Source: Fidelibacterota bacterium (GTDB taxonomy: Bacteria; Pseudomonadota; Alphaproteobacteria; Rhodospirillales; Rhodospirillaceae). Taken from it: 64,000 nt of DNA. How positions within the stretch are numbered: the first letter of the stretch is position 1; the number at the start of each line of letters is the position of its first letter. Below the pieces are notes generated by a model that was given only the letters and a program-made list of their open reading frames with translations, was not told the DNA's origin and did no database searches. Of this stretch, positions 45,984 through 54,813 are shown piece by piece. The translations under genes and the position numbers were made by a program. The DNA is taken from positions 28,130 through 92,129 of the forward strand of contig CANJBL010000012.1 of assembly GCA_947472795.1 (NCBI GenBank). Reading direction: 5' to 3'.

Positions 45984-47915
45984 GTGACTCGCGCGGCGCA
46001 AACAGCAGAGCTTCTACAACAGGCTGTTGTGCTCCATCGTGCCGGCCAACTCGATTCTGCCGCATCGTTATACCGGCGGGTTCTAAAAATAGAGCCCACG
46101 AATGCCGATGCCTGTAATTTGCTTGGCGCAATTGCGTTAAGCCAAAACGAGCTAGCCACCGCCGAAGATTTTTTTAGACGCGCCTTGGCGGCAAACCCGA
46201 GCTCAGCGGATATTTATTTCAATTTGGGAAACGCTCTTTCTCAACAGGGTCGCCTTGAAGACAGCCTGGCCGAATATTCTCATGCCGTAGCCCTCAAGCC
46301 GGACTTTGCGGACGCGCATTTGAACTTCGGCGTCGTGCTGCATCGCACGGGCCGGCTCGACGCAGCCGTGGCCGCTTTCGAAAAAGTTGTTGAGCTTATG
46401 CCGGCGGACGCGCGCGCCCACTACAACCTTTCCCGATGCTATCATGATCGACAGCAGCATCTCGAAGAAGAGAAAGCGCTCATAAAGGCGATTACGTTGC
46501 AGCCGTCCTATGCCGATGCGCGCGCATCATTGGCATCGCTGTATGGGATGATGAACAGGTTCGACGAGGCCATTGCCGAAACGCAGCGTCTCATTGCCCT
46601 GCAGCCGCTTGCCGAATTCTACAGCAATCTGGGCGATCTTCTGTTGCGCGCGGGACGCATCGATGAGTCCGTGGATATCCACCAGACGGCTTACACGCGT
46701 AAGCCGCAAGAACCCATTATCTTGCACAACTATGCCAGCGCCCTGCACGGAGCGGAGCGCTACGATGAAGCTGCCGATATGTTTTCCAAGGCCGTTGGTA
46801 TCAATCCGCATCTGGTTGACGCCCACATCGGGTTGGCGAAGACCTTTGAGCAGCAAGGGCGTATTGATCGAGCAGTGGCCGCGCTGGAGCAGGGGCTCGT
46901 TCATGAACCTAGCTCAGCAAGCCTCAAGTACCGGCTGGCCTTGCGGCAATTGACCCTGGGGAACTTCAAGCCCGGATGGGAGAACTACGAATACCGATTT
47001 TTGCGCCCCGAGCTTGTGATCGCAAAGCGTCCTGAGCCGCCGCCCTATTGGACTGGCGAAGACCTCACCGGCAAGACAATTTGGATCTGGGGCGAGCAAG
47101 GCGTTGGCGATGAAATCCTGTATAGCCGCATGGTGGATGAAATCTCGGCGCGGGCAGCTCGTTGCATATTTGAATGCGCGCCGCGCCTCGCCCCGATTTT
47201 TGCACGGTCCTTTCCTGCAACCGATGTAATTGCACATGCGCCGGGGCTGACTATGTCCGCGGACTATCAGATTCCTCTGGCCAGTCTTGGGCGTTCCTTA
47301 CGCCCTGATCTACAGAGTTTTGGGCAACGTGATGCATATTTGCGCGCGGACCCCACGCGGACAGCAGTTCTGCGTGAGCGTTATAAAAGCCTCAAGGCCG
47401 GTAATCTTGTCGTAGGGATTTTGTGGCGGAGCCGGAATGCCGAGATCGGCGTGCTGAAAAACACGACGCTGGACTCGTGGGCTGAAATTCTGGGCGTGCC
47501 GGGCATTACATTCGTGAATTTGCAGTACGGGGATTGCGGCGAGGAAATTGCCGCGGTTCGAAAGTTGACCGGTATCGACATTTTTCAAGATCCGGAAATC
47601 GATGCTTTGCAGGATATGGACGGCTTCTTTTCCCAGGTTATGGCGATGGATCTGGTCATCGGCACATCCAATACCGCCATCCATGTCGCTGGCAGCTTGG
47701 GTATACCGACATGGCTGCTGCTTTCGGGCCGCGCTGGGGGGCTATGGTATTGGTTCCAGCAGGGGGACATGAGTCCATGGTACAGCTCGGTAAGAATAAT
47801 ACGTGGATCCGATTATATCACTGATTCCAAACATAAATTTTCCTGGAAAGCGGCCATGGTCAAGGCGGCGCAGGACCTGCGTCAATTCAACCAACGAGAG
47901 AAGTTTCAAAGTTAA
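45984..47915 (+). CDS. TPR-glycosyltransferase (GT9-like), module 3
   Basis: A 643-residue protein with nine TPRs (1-325), GWENYEYRFLRPE at 331-343 and the GT domain from about 350. EQGVGD is at 371-376, VGILWRSRN, VNLQYGD and GTSNTAIHVAGSLGIPTW follow. It is most like module 2 in the GT half (shared PPPYW, GEDL-GKT and FQDPxxxxxxDMDGFF), suggesting a tandem duplication. It is the gene immediately upstream of the Ser/Thr-rich exported protein, separated by 263 bp that hold the promoter of that gene. Confidence 0.82.
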   Translation: MTRAAQTAELLQQAVVLHRAGQLDSAASLYRRVLKIEPTNADACNLLGAIALSQNELATAEDFFRRALAANPSSADIYFNLGNALSQQGRLEDSLAEYSHAVALKPDFADAHLNFGVVLHRTGRLDAAVAAFEKVVELMPADARAHYNLSRCYHDRQQHLEEEKALIKAITLQPSYADARASLASLYGMMNRFDEAIAETQRLIALQPLAEFYSNLGDLLLRAGRIDESVDIHQTAYTRKPQEPIILHNYASALHGAERYDEAADMFSKAVGINPHLVDAHIGLAKTFEQQGRIDRAVAALEQGLVHEPSSASLKYRLALRQLTLGNFKPGWENYEYRFLRPELVIAKRPEPPPYWTGEDLTGKTIWIWGEQGVGDEILYSRMVDEISARAARCIFECAPRLAPIFARSFPATDVIAHAPGLTMSADYQIPLASLGRSLRPDLQSFGQRDAYLRADPTRTAVLRERYKSLKAGNLVVGILWRSRNAEIGVLKNTTLDSWAEILGVPGITFVNLQYGDCGEEIAAVRKLTGIDIFQDPEIDALQDMDGFFSQVMAMDLVIGTSNTAIHVAGSLGIPTWLLLSGRAGGLWYWFQQGDMSPWYSSVRIIRGSDYITDSKHKFSWKAAMVKAAQDLRQFNQREKFQS

Positions 47916-48057
47916 TACCCTTTTTCGGCGGGCGTGCCGAAGAAACGATAGATGCGACCGCGGGCGCGCCATCGGGCCACCGATTTGTGTGTTAACAATC
48001 TTTTAAAATGAACCTTCTTCAAGGGCTTATCGACGTAAAACCCGGCCAAAGATGGGC

Positions 48058-48086
48058 TTGACTTTGATGGTCCGGCAGGGTGTTAT
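48058..48086 (+). promoter_or_regulatory. Strong promoter for the exported surface-layer-like protein
   Basis: TTGACT (48058-48063), a 17-bp spacer and TGTTAT (48081-48086) precede the gene by about 85 nt, giving a long leader. The AAGGGG ribosome site is at 48162-48167. The rest of 47916-48178 shows an inverted repeat (TTCGGC/GCCGAA, 47923-47942) and no further gene. Confidence 0.55.
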
Positions 48087-48178
48087 GCTAGCGCGCTGAC
48101 GGGCGCAGCTGTGCTTGCCTGTGCGCATACACGGCTTAGTTAACAGATATCTGTAACCTTCAAGGGGATCCTAGAATT

Positions 48179-49636
48179 ATGAACAAACAGAATTACTATT
48201 TGCTCGGCGGCGCGCTGCTGGCTTCGACAGCGCTCACGACCGGAGCACAGGCTGCGGTGATTAAGAACGCCCCGGCTACTCTCGTTGGCGGCAGTCAGAC
48301 CGCCACTTCGTATACCGCTTCCGTGTTGGCCTCGCAGGTGTTCAGCTCGAACGCTTCGACCGCAAGCCAGGTGACCATTACTCCCGGCGCTACCTCGTCG
48401 GCGGCTGGCTCGATCCTGATCGACTTTGGGTCGGCGCTGACCGCGTCCTTCAACGTCCAGATCAACGTTACCAACGCGGCCTTCACCGGTACGCCGTCCG
48501 TGGTCTTCTATCACCAGTCGACCAACGGCACGTTGACCAGCATGGTTGCGGGCGCGACCTGCGGCGTGCAGCCCCTGTCCGATAAGCTCCTGCTCACCGC
48601 TTGCACGGCGGCCACCGGTGCGGCCAGCTCGGCTGATGCGGCGATCGTTTATGGCCTCAGCTACAGCGGCGCTGGTGCTTTGGCCACGGCCGGCACCTCG
48701 ATCAAGTTGGATGGCTGGGTCACGCAGAACGGCGGCGGCAACGTCACCTTCGAAACGATCACCTCTGCCAACGTCGTCACCAGCAAGAATGCTGCTGAAG
48801 CCAGCGTTCAGGCGGCGACTGCCCTCAACATCGACAATACGGCGACCCCCGTGTTCTCGAAGTTCTCGAGTGGCGCTCGCTCGGCCGCTCTGGGCTCGAT
48901 CCACTTCTCCGTGACGGGTTCGGTTGGCACCGACTTGGCCTCCACGTTCAGCACGGTCGGTTCCATCACCGGCACTGCGGAAGTGAAGGTCACTTCTAGC
49001 CTCCTCAGCGATCCGGCTCTGACCAGCATCTGGATTTCGACCTCTGGTTTCGCGACCGCCGCTCAGTTCGTCTCCGGCACCGTCTCGTTCCAAGTTCCCG
49101 CGGCCAGCTTGGCTGCTTCGATCATCAACGTCGCGTTCGATGGTACCACGGGCATCTTGGCTACAACCGGCACCAGCACCGCGATCGTCACCCCGACAAC
49201 GACCACTGGCATCATTACCGCCATTGCGCCGTTCTCCGGCAACCTCGCGTCTCTGTCGCGCGGCGGCCTGAGTGTCGAACTCAACACCGTCATGCCGACG
49301 GCTGGCGAAGGCAGCACCAAGTATCGCTCGGTGATCCGTATTGCCAACATCAGCTCGGTTGACAGCGTTGCGATCATCACGGTGAAGAACGACAGCACCG
49401 GCGTTGCGATCGGCACGTACACCACCACCACGATTAAGGCTGGTGGCACTCTGCAACTCACCTCGGCGGACCTCGAAGCGAACGTGTCCGGCGCGGCTGC
49501 TGCTGGCGCTAACTACAAGGTCGTCGTTTCGGGCAGCTTCAACGGCTATGTCCAGAACATGATCTGGAACAGCGTCACGGGTATCTTCTCGGATATCTCG
49601 GGCTTCCGTAATGGCAGCTTGACGCTCGACCCATAA
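48179..49636 (+). CDS. Abundant-looking exported Ser/Thr/Ala-rich surface protein (S-layer-like)
   Basis: A 485-residue protein with a clear signal peptide cleaved near AQA-A (residues 24-25), no lipobox, no TM helix and no C-terminal beta-barrel or LPXTG signal. The mature protein is very rich in Ser, Thr, Ala, Gly and Val, poor in charge, and contains only two Cys (about 128 and 142) which could form a disulfide. The sequence is mostly beta-strand-like; the last 100 residues (from EGSTKYRSVIRIANIS) look like a separate beta-sandwich. It is monocistronic between a strong promoter and a perfect terminator, with a repetitive preferred-codon look, so high expression is likely. It sits between the two halves of the T2SS and is probably its cargo and the acceptor for the TPR-glycosyltransferases. 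No homologue is recognised for certain. Confidence 0.8.
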   Translation: MNKQNYYLLGGALLASTALTTGAQAAVIKNAPATLVGGSQTATSYTASVLASQVFSSNASTASQVTITPGATSSAAGSILIDFGSALTASFNVQINVTNAAFTGTPSVVFYHQSTNGTLTSMVAGATCGVQPLSDKLLLTACTAATGAASSADAAIVYGLSYSGAGALATAGTSIKLDGWVTQNGGGNVTFETITSANVVTSKNAAEASVQAATALNIDNTATPVFSKFSSGARSAALGSIHFSVTGSVGTDLASTFSTVGSITGTAEVKVTSSLLSDPALTSIWISTSGFATAAQFVSGTVSFQVPAASLAASIINVAFDGTTGILATTGTSTAIVTPTTTTGIITAIAPFSGNLASLSRGGLSVELNTVMPTAGEGSTKYRSVIRIANISSVDSVAIITVKNDSTGVAIGTYTTTTIKAGGTLQLTSADLEANVSGAAAAGANYKVVVSGSFNGYVQNMIWNSVTGIFSDISGFRNGSLTLDP

Positions 49637-49666
49637 GCCTAACGGCTTAATCTAAGTCGATAGAGA

Positions 49667-49698
49667 AGAGGGGGATGGTTTCCATCCCCCTCTTTTTC
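49667..49698 (+). terminator. Intrinsic terminator after the surface-protein gene
   Basis: A perfect 13-bp stem: AAGAGGGGGATGG (49667-49679) pairs with CCATCCCCCTCTT (49683-49695), with a TTT loop and a following T-run. It isolates the surface-protein gene from gspF. It is the strongest terminator seen in the window. Confidence 0.9.
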
Positions 49699-49866
49699 TT
49701 TGTTTACGGGCTTTACTGTATTGGGCTTTCTTTGTTTGTCTCGCTGCACGACTCAATGGGCGCTGGCCCTTCGCCTTGTACCGAATGACACATTCTTAAG
49801 TCGTGATGCCGTCCGGCCGAGCCTATTTACAGGCGGCAATCCCATGTCGGCGAAATGCTCACAGCC

Positions 49867-51075
49867 ATGACGATCAGTTTTGACTATCAGGCGCTCGACG
49901 GTGGCGGGCATGTCGTCAAAGGCAATGTCGTTGCCGGCAGCGAGCGGCACGCATTTCGGGCCATCGAGGCACAAGGGCTTTCGCCCCTTTCACTCTTACC
50001 CTCCAAAGCGGCTGGTCCTTCGAGGGTTATTTTCCAGCGCCGTCCTCAAACACAGGAAATTACGCTCGCTTTAAAGCAGTTGTCGCTTCTTCTCACCTCG
50101 GGCGTGCCGATGATCCGCGCCGTGGAAACGCTGAAGCAGCAAAATCTCCATCCTGAAATTTCCAAAGGTTTTGCCGATCTGGAACGGCGATTGAGAACGG
50201 GGCAGGCTTTCACAACGTCGCTGCCGGTGTCTCTGCCCATGCTGCCGCCCTACGTCACCCAATTGGCCGCGGCCGGTGAAGCCATTGGCCGCTTAGGCGA
50301 AGCTCTTGCCGACGCGGTCACGCAGATGTCCTATGAGCATCAGATCCGCCAGGACATCCGCAATGCGTTGACTTACCCGGCGGTTCTTATCACCGCTGGC
50401 CTCACGGCGGTCCTGTTCATTTTCATTGTCGTCGTTCCGCGATTCCAAACCATGCTGACTCAAGCCAAGGCGCCCTTGCCCTGGATTTCTGCTTTGGTCC
50501 TGAACACCGGCATATTCTTAAACGCGCATCGGCTGCTCCTTTTCATGAGCGCCGTGGGACTTGCCTTCGCGGCCGTGTCCGCGCTCCGCAATAAGAAATT
50601 CATGGCCGCGCTGCGTGAACGGGCCGCAAAAGTGCCGATCCTCGGTAGCTGGCTTATGGAATCCGATCTGGCCAGATGGGCCTTCATGCTGGGGACAATG
50701 TTCGCCAACGGCGTCGAGTTGACGCGGTCTCTCGATCTCGCACGAGATAGCGTTTCGCTAGCGAGTTTGAGGGTGAGGTTGGATCAGGTCAGTAAGATGG
50801 TGAGAGCGGGAAAATCGCTCTCGGCCGCTATGGCGGAACAACGCGCTTTTAACGATACCGCGGTCAGCCTCGTGCAAGTCGGTGAAGAATCTGGCAAACT
50901 CGACGAAATGCTTCGCTCGCTTGCCAAGCTGTACGACGACTCCGGCCGCCAGCGTATGAAGCAATTCTTGATCCTGCTCGAGCCGGCAGCGATCCTACTG
51001 ATCGGTGTGGTGGTCGGTGGTATCGTTGCAGCCATTATGTTAGCCATCACCAGTATCAATCAGGTTGCACTCTAG
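49867..51075 (+). CDS. gspF: Type II secretion inner-membrane platform protein
   Basis: A 402-residue polytopic protein with the typical FDYQALDGGG N-terminus (start ATG 49867; ATG 49855 would add four residues), two repeated cytoplasmic helical domains and three TM segments, for example AVLFIFIVVVPRFQTML and the C-terminal AAILLIGVVVGGIVAAIMLA. VGEESGKLDEMLRSLAKLYDD is the family signature. It begins the plus-strand half of the T2SS, 3 nt before gspG. Confidence 0.92.
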   Translation: MTISFDYQALDGGGHVVKGNVVAGSERHAFRAIEAQGLSPLSLLPSKAAGPSRVIFQRRPQTQEITLALKQLSLLLTSGVPMIRAVETLKQQNLHPEISKGFADLERRLRTGQAFTTSLPVSLPMLPPYVTQLAAAGEAIGRLGEALADAVTQMSYEHQIRQDIRNALTYPAVLITAGLTAVLFIFIVVVPRFQTMLTQAKAPLPWISALVLNTGIFLNAHRLLLFMSAVGLAFAAVSALRNKKFMAALRERAAKVPILGSWLMESDLARWAFMLGTMFANGVELTRSLDLARDSVSLASLRVRLDQVSKMVRAGKSLSAAMAEQRAFNDTAVSLVQVGEESGKLDEMLRSLAKLYDDSGRQRMKQFLILLEPAAILLIGVVVGGIVAAIMLAITSINQVAL

Positions 51076-51077
51076 GC

Positions 51078-51551
51078 ATGAAAACAAGGGGACCTCACGT
51101 GTTGCGTTCTAGCGAAGCAGAGGCAGGGTTCACCCTGCTTGAAATGCTCGTTGTTCTGGTGATCATGGGCCTTTTGGCTGGCCTCGTGGGGCCTCAGCTC
51201 CTTTCGCGTGTAGATACCGGGAAAGTGGCGGCCGCATCGACACAGACACGTATGTTGAAAACCTCTTTGGACACTATGCGTCTCGACATCGGACGCTATC
51301 CCACCAAGGAGGAAGGCCTCGATCTCCTTAATAAAACCCCGCGCGACGAACGACTGGCGCGCCGGTGGCATGGACCTTATCTCAGCGAGGACGTTCCGTT
51401 GGACCCCTGGGGCAATTCGTATGTCTATGTCCCGGAAACCGACATGTATGTCGAGCTCTACAGTCTGGGTGCCGACGGCAAACCCGGCGGCGATGGAACA
51501 AATGCAGACGTTGGCTTCTTACCCAAGACCCAGGCGCAAGCCCAGCCATAA
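51078..51551 (+). CDS. gspG: Type II secretion major pseudopilin
   Basis: A 157-residue pseudopilin with a leader ending EAEAG and mature start FTLLEMLVVLVIMGLLAG (Glu5 present). The C-terminal part, DPWGNSYVYVPETD and YSLGADGKPGGDGTNADV, is the calcium-binding loop characteristic of GspG. It forms the pseudopilus shaft. Start and order as expected after gspF. The 3' end overlaps gspH by 59 nt. Confidence 0.95.
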   Translation: MKTRGPHVLRSSEAEAGFTLLEMLVVLVIMGLLAGLVGPQLLSRVDTGKVAAASTQTRMLKTSLDTMRLDIGRYPTKEEGLDLLNKTPRDERLARRWHGPYLSEDVPLDPWGNSYVYVPETDMYVELYSLGADGKPGGDGTNADVGFLPKTQAQAQP

Positions 51552-52038
51552 GGCCGTCGCGAGGGGCTTTACGCTTCTCGAAATTCTGGTCGTGTTGACA
51601 CTGGTTGGCCTGATCACGGCCTTTTCGATGCCCGAATTCAACGTGATTCACGACCGTCTCGCATTTCGCCTAGATCGGGATACTTTCGAGCAGACGCTCG
51701 GCGGTTTCGCCTATCAAGCCTTCAAGGATGGCCGGCCCATTGTGCTATCTGGGGAATATCCAAAATCCGCCAATGAGGTCGATAAATTGGATAACGGCAA
51801 AAAAGACGAGTTGGATTACGCTTTTCTTCCGCCCGGAGAGGTGCGCGCCGTTATTCCCATCAATGCGCAGCCCGCGACCTTCCCCTTGCCCGACACGTGG
51901 CGCGTGACGGTCGAGGCGCCCATCATCTATCAGCCTTCAGGCTTTTGTGACGGCGGCAAAGTAACTCTGCTCATCGGCCAGCAAAGATATGACTATGATT
52001 TGAAAGCGCCGACGTGTCAGCCCGCGCTAGGGCAATGA
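51493..52038 (+). CDS. gspH: Type II secretion minor pseudopilin GspH
   Basis: A 181-residue pseudopilin. The start ATG 51493 (ATG 51502 also possible) gives a leader rich in Arg/Lys ending VARG and the mature N-terminus FTLLEILVVLTLVGLITA. The globular part holds ALGGFAYQAFKDGRP-like LGGFAYQAFKDGRPIVLS and a single C-terminal Cys-containing beta region (PSGFCDGGKVTLLI). It overlaps gspG by 59 nt, and the frame from 51370 is a shadow of gspG. The H name follows position and size. Confidence 0.82.
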   Translation: MEQMQTLASYPRPRRKPSHKAVARGFTLLEILVVLTLVGLITAFSMPEFNVIHDRLAFRLDRDTFEQTLGGFAYQAFKDGRPIVLSGEYPKSANEVDKLDNGKKDELDYAFLPPGEVRAVIPINAQPATFPLPDTWRVTVEAPIIYQPSGFCDGGKVTLLIGQQRYDYDLKAPTCQPALGQ

Positions 52039-52049
52039 GGGGCATTGGA

Positions 52050-52490
52050 ATGTCCTTGCGCAGGAATACCGGCCGCGGCTTCACCCTTTTAGAGGCTATC
52101 GTTGCCGTCGCGGTGGTTGGTATCGCGCTGGTGCCAATCATTACTTTCATTTCGCAAATGATCACCGGGCTCGTTAGGGCCGGTGATGCCAATGCGCGCA
52201 GTCTGGCTGAACAATCGATTATCGAACTGCTGGATCCGCTCAATCCATCCGAGCGGCCCATTGGAGACGATCAAATCGGGGACCTTCTTGTTCATTGGGA
52301 GAGTGCGACCATAATCCCCGCCAATAAAGACATCCATGTTGGCGTTGGTCTCGCTGGTTACGGTATCGGATTCTATACCGTAAGCGTCTCGGTCGAGCGT
52401 CTCAATAAAGGGCCTTGGTTCACGTTTGAGATGCGCAAGGTTGGATACCAACTTCTCGGATCCTCGCGACTTCCGGGAGCAATACCATGA
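52050..52490 (+). CDS. gspI: Type II secretion minor pseudopilin GspI
   Basis: A 146-residue pseudopilin: leader ending TGRG, then FTLLEAIVAVAVVGIALVPI. The start ATG 52050 is preceded by GAGGGG at good distance; ATG 52035, overlapping the gspH stop, and 52014 are alternatives. GspI binds GspJ and GspK at the tip. It overlaps gspJ by ATGA. Confidence 0.82.
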   Translation: MSLRRNTGRGFTLLEAIVAVAVVGIALVPIITFISQMITGLVRAGDANARSLAEQSIIELLDPLNPSERPIGDDQIGDLLVHWESATIIPANKDIHVGVGLAGYGIGFYTVSVSVERLNKGPWFTFEMRKVGYQLLGSSRLPGAIP

Positions 52491-53107
52491 CAGAGCGTGT
52501 TTCATCGGAGGCGGGGTTCACGCTTTTTGAGACGCTTGTGGTGCTGGTCATCACCACGCTGATGGGCGCAGTACTGATGCAGGGCTTCAGCGGCGTACTC
52601 GCGGCTCGCGTATCGGTCAGTAACAATATCGCTAATTTGCAGGAAGCCATTCTGGCGCAGAACATACCTGTGGATCCGCTGCGTGGAATAGTTCCTGACT
52701 ACAAGAACAATCCCAACCAGTTTCGTGGCCAATCGCGCACACTCAGCGGCCAAACCTTGCGCCCGCTTCTGTCACCGGCCGGGACGCCGACACCGTTCAA
52801 GATGACCCTGGACTACGATTCGGGTCGCGATCTGACAATCCTTCTGTATGAAGAGACCGGCAGAAAGTCCGTTGAACTTGCCCGTTGGCGCGGGAACTCG
52901 GCCGCATTCAAGTACCGTGACCTCGCAGGGCAATGGGAATCGGTTTGGCCGCCGCCTAAAAGCACGTCTCAAACACCCTGGTTGATATGGATAGACGCGG
53001 GCGCGTCTTCGGCGCCTCTTCTCGCATCGGTGGCGGGGCCGCACGACCGCGTGACGCGTTTGCAGGATTCGCCTTTTGCGAATCCTAAATCGCCGTTTTC
53101 GCGATAG
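52487..53107 (+). CDS. gspJ: Type II secretion minor pseudopilin GspJ
   Basis: A 206-residue pseudopilin with leader MTERVSSEAG and mature start FTLFETLVVLVITTLMGAVL. The C-terminal part is a beta-rich domain (LTILLYEETGRKSVELARW). The start overlaps the gspI stop (ATGA). Seventeen nt later begins TPR module 4, so the second group of TPR-glycosyltransferases is probably part of the same gspF-J transcript. Confidence 0.85.
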   Translation: MTERVSSEAGFTLFETLVVLVITTLMGAVLMQGFSGVLAARVSVSNNIANLQEAILAQNIPVDPLRGIVPDYKNNPNQFRGQSRTLSGQTLRPLLSPAGTPTPFKMTLDYDSGRDLTILLYEETGRKSVELARWRGNSAAFKYRDLAGQWESVWPPPKSTSQTPWLIWIDAGASSAPLLASVAGPHDRVTRLQDSPFANPKSPFSR

Positions 53108-53124
53108 ATCGCCGGCAACAGCAC

Positions 53125-54813
53125 ATGACCGATACATTGGCCCAAGCGGTGCAGTGTTTTAAAATACCGGATTTCCCGGAAACAGTTCGGTTGTGTCGTG
53201 CACATCTGGTTGCGGCGCCCGGCGACCCGGCGGCGCGGCTATTGCTGGGAAAGGCCTTAGCTGCCGCAGGGAACGCCGAAGCGGCCGAAACTGAATTTCG
53301 AGAGTTGATAAGGTTGCAACCGCCTTTGATTGAGGCGTGGTTGCAATGGTCAGGGCTTTTGCAGAAGCATGGGCTTTTTCAGAAAGCGAGCGATTGCTTG
53401 CGCGCGGGTCTCGAAGCCAATCCCCAATCAGCAGAACTGCATAACGACCTTGCGGTTGCTTCTCTCGCTTTGGGGGACTTCGGTATGGCCGAGACCCATA
53501 TCACCCAAGCGATACAAATAGCGCCGGAATGGGCCACGGGGTTTTGCAACCTTGCGCTCTTGCTGAGGAAGCAGGGAAAAGTTGCCGATGCCGAAGCAGC
53601 GGCGCGCAAAGCTGTTGTACTGAACGCCGATTTTCCAGAGGCTTTCAATCTCCTCGGCGAAATACTGATGGAGACCGATCTAGAGAGCGCCGAAGCCTCG
53701 TTTATGAAAGCGCTCAACTTACGTCCCAGTTACGCCGAGGCCCTCGACAACTTGGGAATCATCCGATTCTTTCAGGACCGGGCCAATGACGCCCTAGAGA
53801 TGTTTGACCGCGCCTTGCAAGTGAACCCAGCTTTCAAACGCGCGACATCCCACAAAACCAGTGCCTTGTTTGTGCTTCAGCGTTTTCCTGAAGCCTGGAA
53901 ACTGCACCGGCAGCGTTTCGCCCTGGCAGGAGTCAAGCATGACCCACACGGCCGCTTTGCCATACCCGAATGGCAGGGGCAGGATCTTAAAGGCGAAGCA
54001 GTTCTGATTTGGACAGAGTTCGGGTTGGGTGAGGAAATCCTACAAGCCGGGATGTTCAATGATGTCGTGCAGCGCGCCCGTCATCTGACTGTTGAATGTT
54101 CGCCGCGACTAGTCAGGTTGTTTCAACGGTCGTTTCCGGACATCGTATTTATTCCCAGGCTGAATGCGTCCCGGGCAAGTAGAGCGCCCGTCGAGGCTAA
54201 TGTGCAGATCGCCGGCGGTAATCTAGGTGCTGCGGTGCGAAATAAATTGGAGGATTTCACCCCGCACCAAGGGTATCTCAGGGCCGATGCGATCAACACT
54301 GAAACGATACGCCGACGCTATACCAATGGCCGTGCCGGGCCCATTATAGGCGTTGCGTGGGCAAGTCCGCGCTCGCCCTTGGCAACACAGAAGTCTCTAC
54401 CGCTTTCCGAATTCTCCCCTATTCTCCAAGTGCCGGGAGCGACGTTTGTAAGTTTGCAGTACGAGGCCTCCGCCGAAGACGTAAAAGCGGTTGGTGACGC
54501 TCTTGGTATCGAGATTTTGTTCGATCCGCACATTGACCATTCCGGAGACATGGATAATGTCGCGGCACAGGTGGCTGCCATGGATCTTGTGATCTCTGCC
54601 AGCAATACCATAGTGCACGTCGCAGGAGCGCTTAACATTCCCGTATGGAATATCATTCCCAGCCGCACATCGTCCGGCATGTGGCACTGGTTCTCGCGAG
54701 AAAATGCAAGTCCCTGGTATCCCTCCATGCGGCTTTATCGACATGGTGGAAGCTCAACCATGCGGGACATAGCAGATGATCTCCAGACGTTCCTGCGAGA
54801 TCGTGCAACATGA
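53125..54813 (+). CDS. TPR-glycosyltransferase (GT9-like), module 4, divergent loop
   Basis: A 562-residue protein with seven TPRs (1-245), then the linker AWKLHRQRF near 258-265 and a GT domain from about 275. The usual EQGLGD loop reads EFGLGE (298-303), changing both the Gln and the Asp; the donor-side motif SASNTIVHVAGALNIPVW is kept. The altered loop may change donor use or mean loss of activity. VGVAWASPRSPL replaces the usual VGISWRS. It follows gspJ closely and overlaps module 5 by 4 nt (ATGA). Confidence 0.8.
   Translation: MTDTLAQAVQCFKIPDFPETVRLCRAHLVAAPGDPAARLLLGKALAAAGNAEAAETEFRELIRLQPPLIEAWLQWSGLLQKHGLFQKASDCLRAGLEANPQSAELHNDLAVASLALGDFGMAETHITQAIQIAPEWATGFCNLALLLRKQGKVADAEAAARKAVVLNADFPEAFNLLGEILMETDLESAEASFMKALNLRPSYAEALDNLGIIRFFQDRANDALEMFDRALQVNPAFKRATSHKTSALFVLQRFPEAWKLHRQRFALAGVKHDPHGRFAIPEWQGQDLKGEAVLIWTEFGLGEEILQAGMFNDVVQRARHLTVECSPRLVRLFQRSFPDIVFIPRLNASRASRAPVEANVQIAGGNLGAAVRNKLEDFTPHQGYLRADAINTETIRRRYTNGRAGPIIGVAWASPRSPLATQKSLPLSEFSPILQVPGATFVSLQYEASAEDVKAVGDALGIEILFDPHIDHSGDMDNVAAQVAAMDLVISASNTIVHVAGALNIPVWNIIPSRTSSGMWHWFSRENASPWYPSMRLYRHGGSSTMRDIADDLQTFLRDRAT

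Noticed and set aside
48140..49456. Minus-strand open frame of 438 codons opposite the surface protein
   Set aside because: Composition (Arg/Gly/Asp-rich repeats) reflects the complement of Ser/Thr/Ala codons; the plus-strand gene has signal peptide, promoter and terminator.
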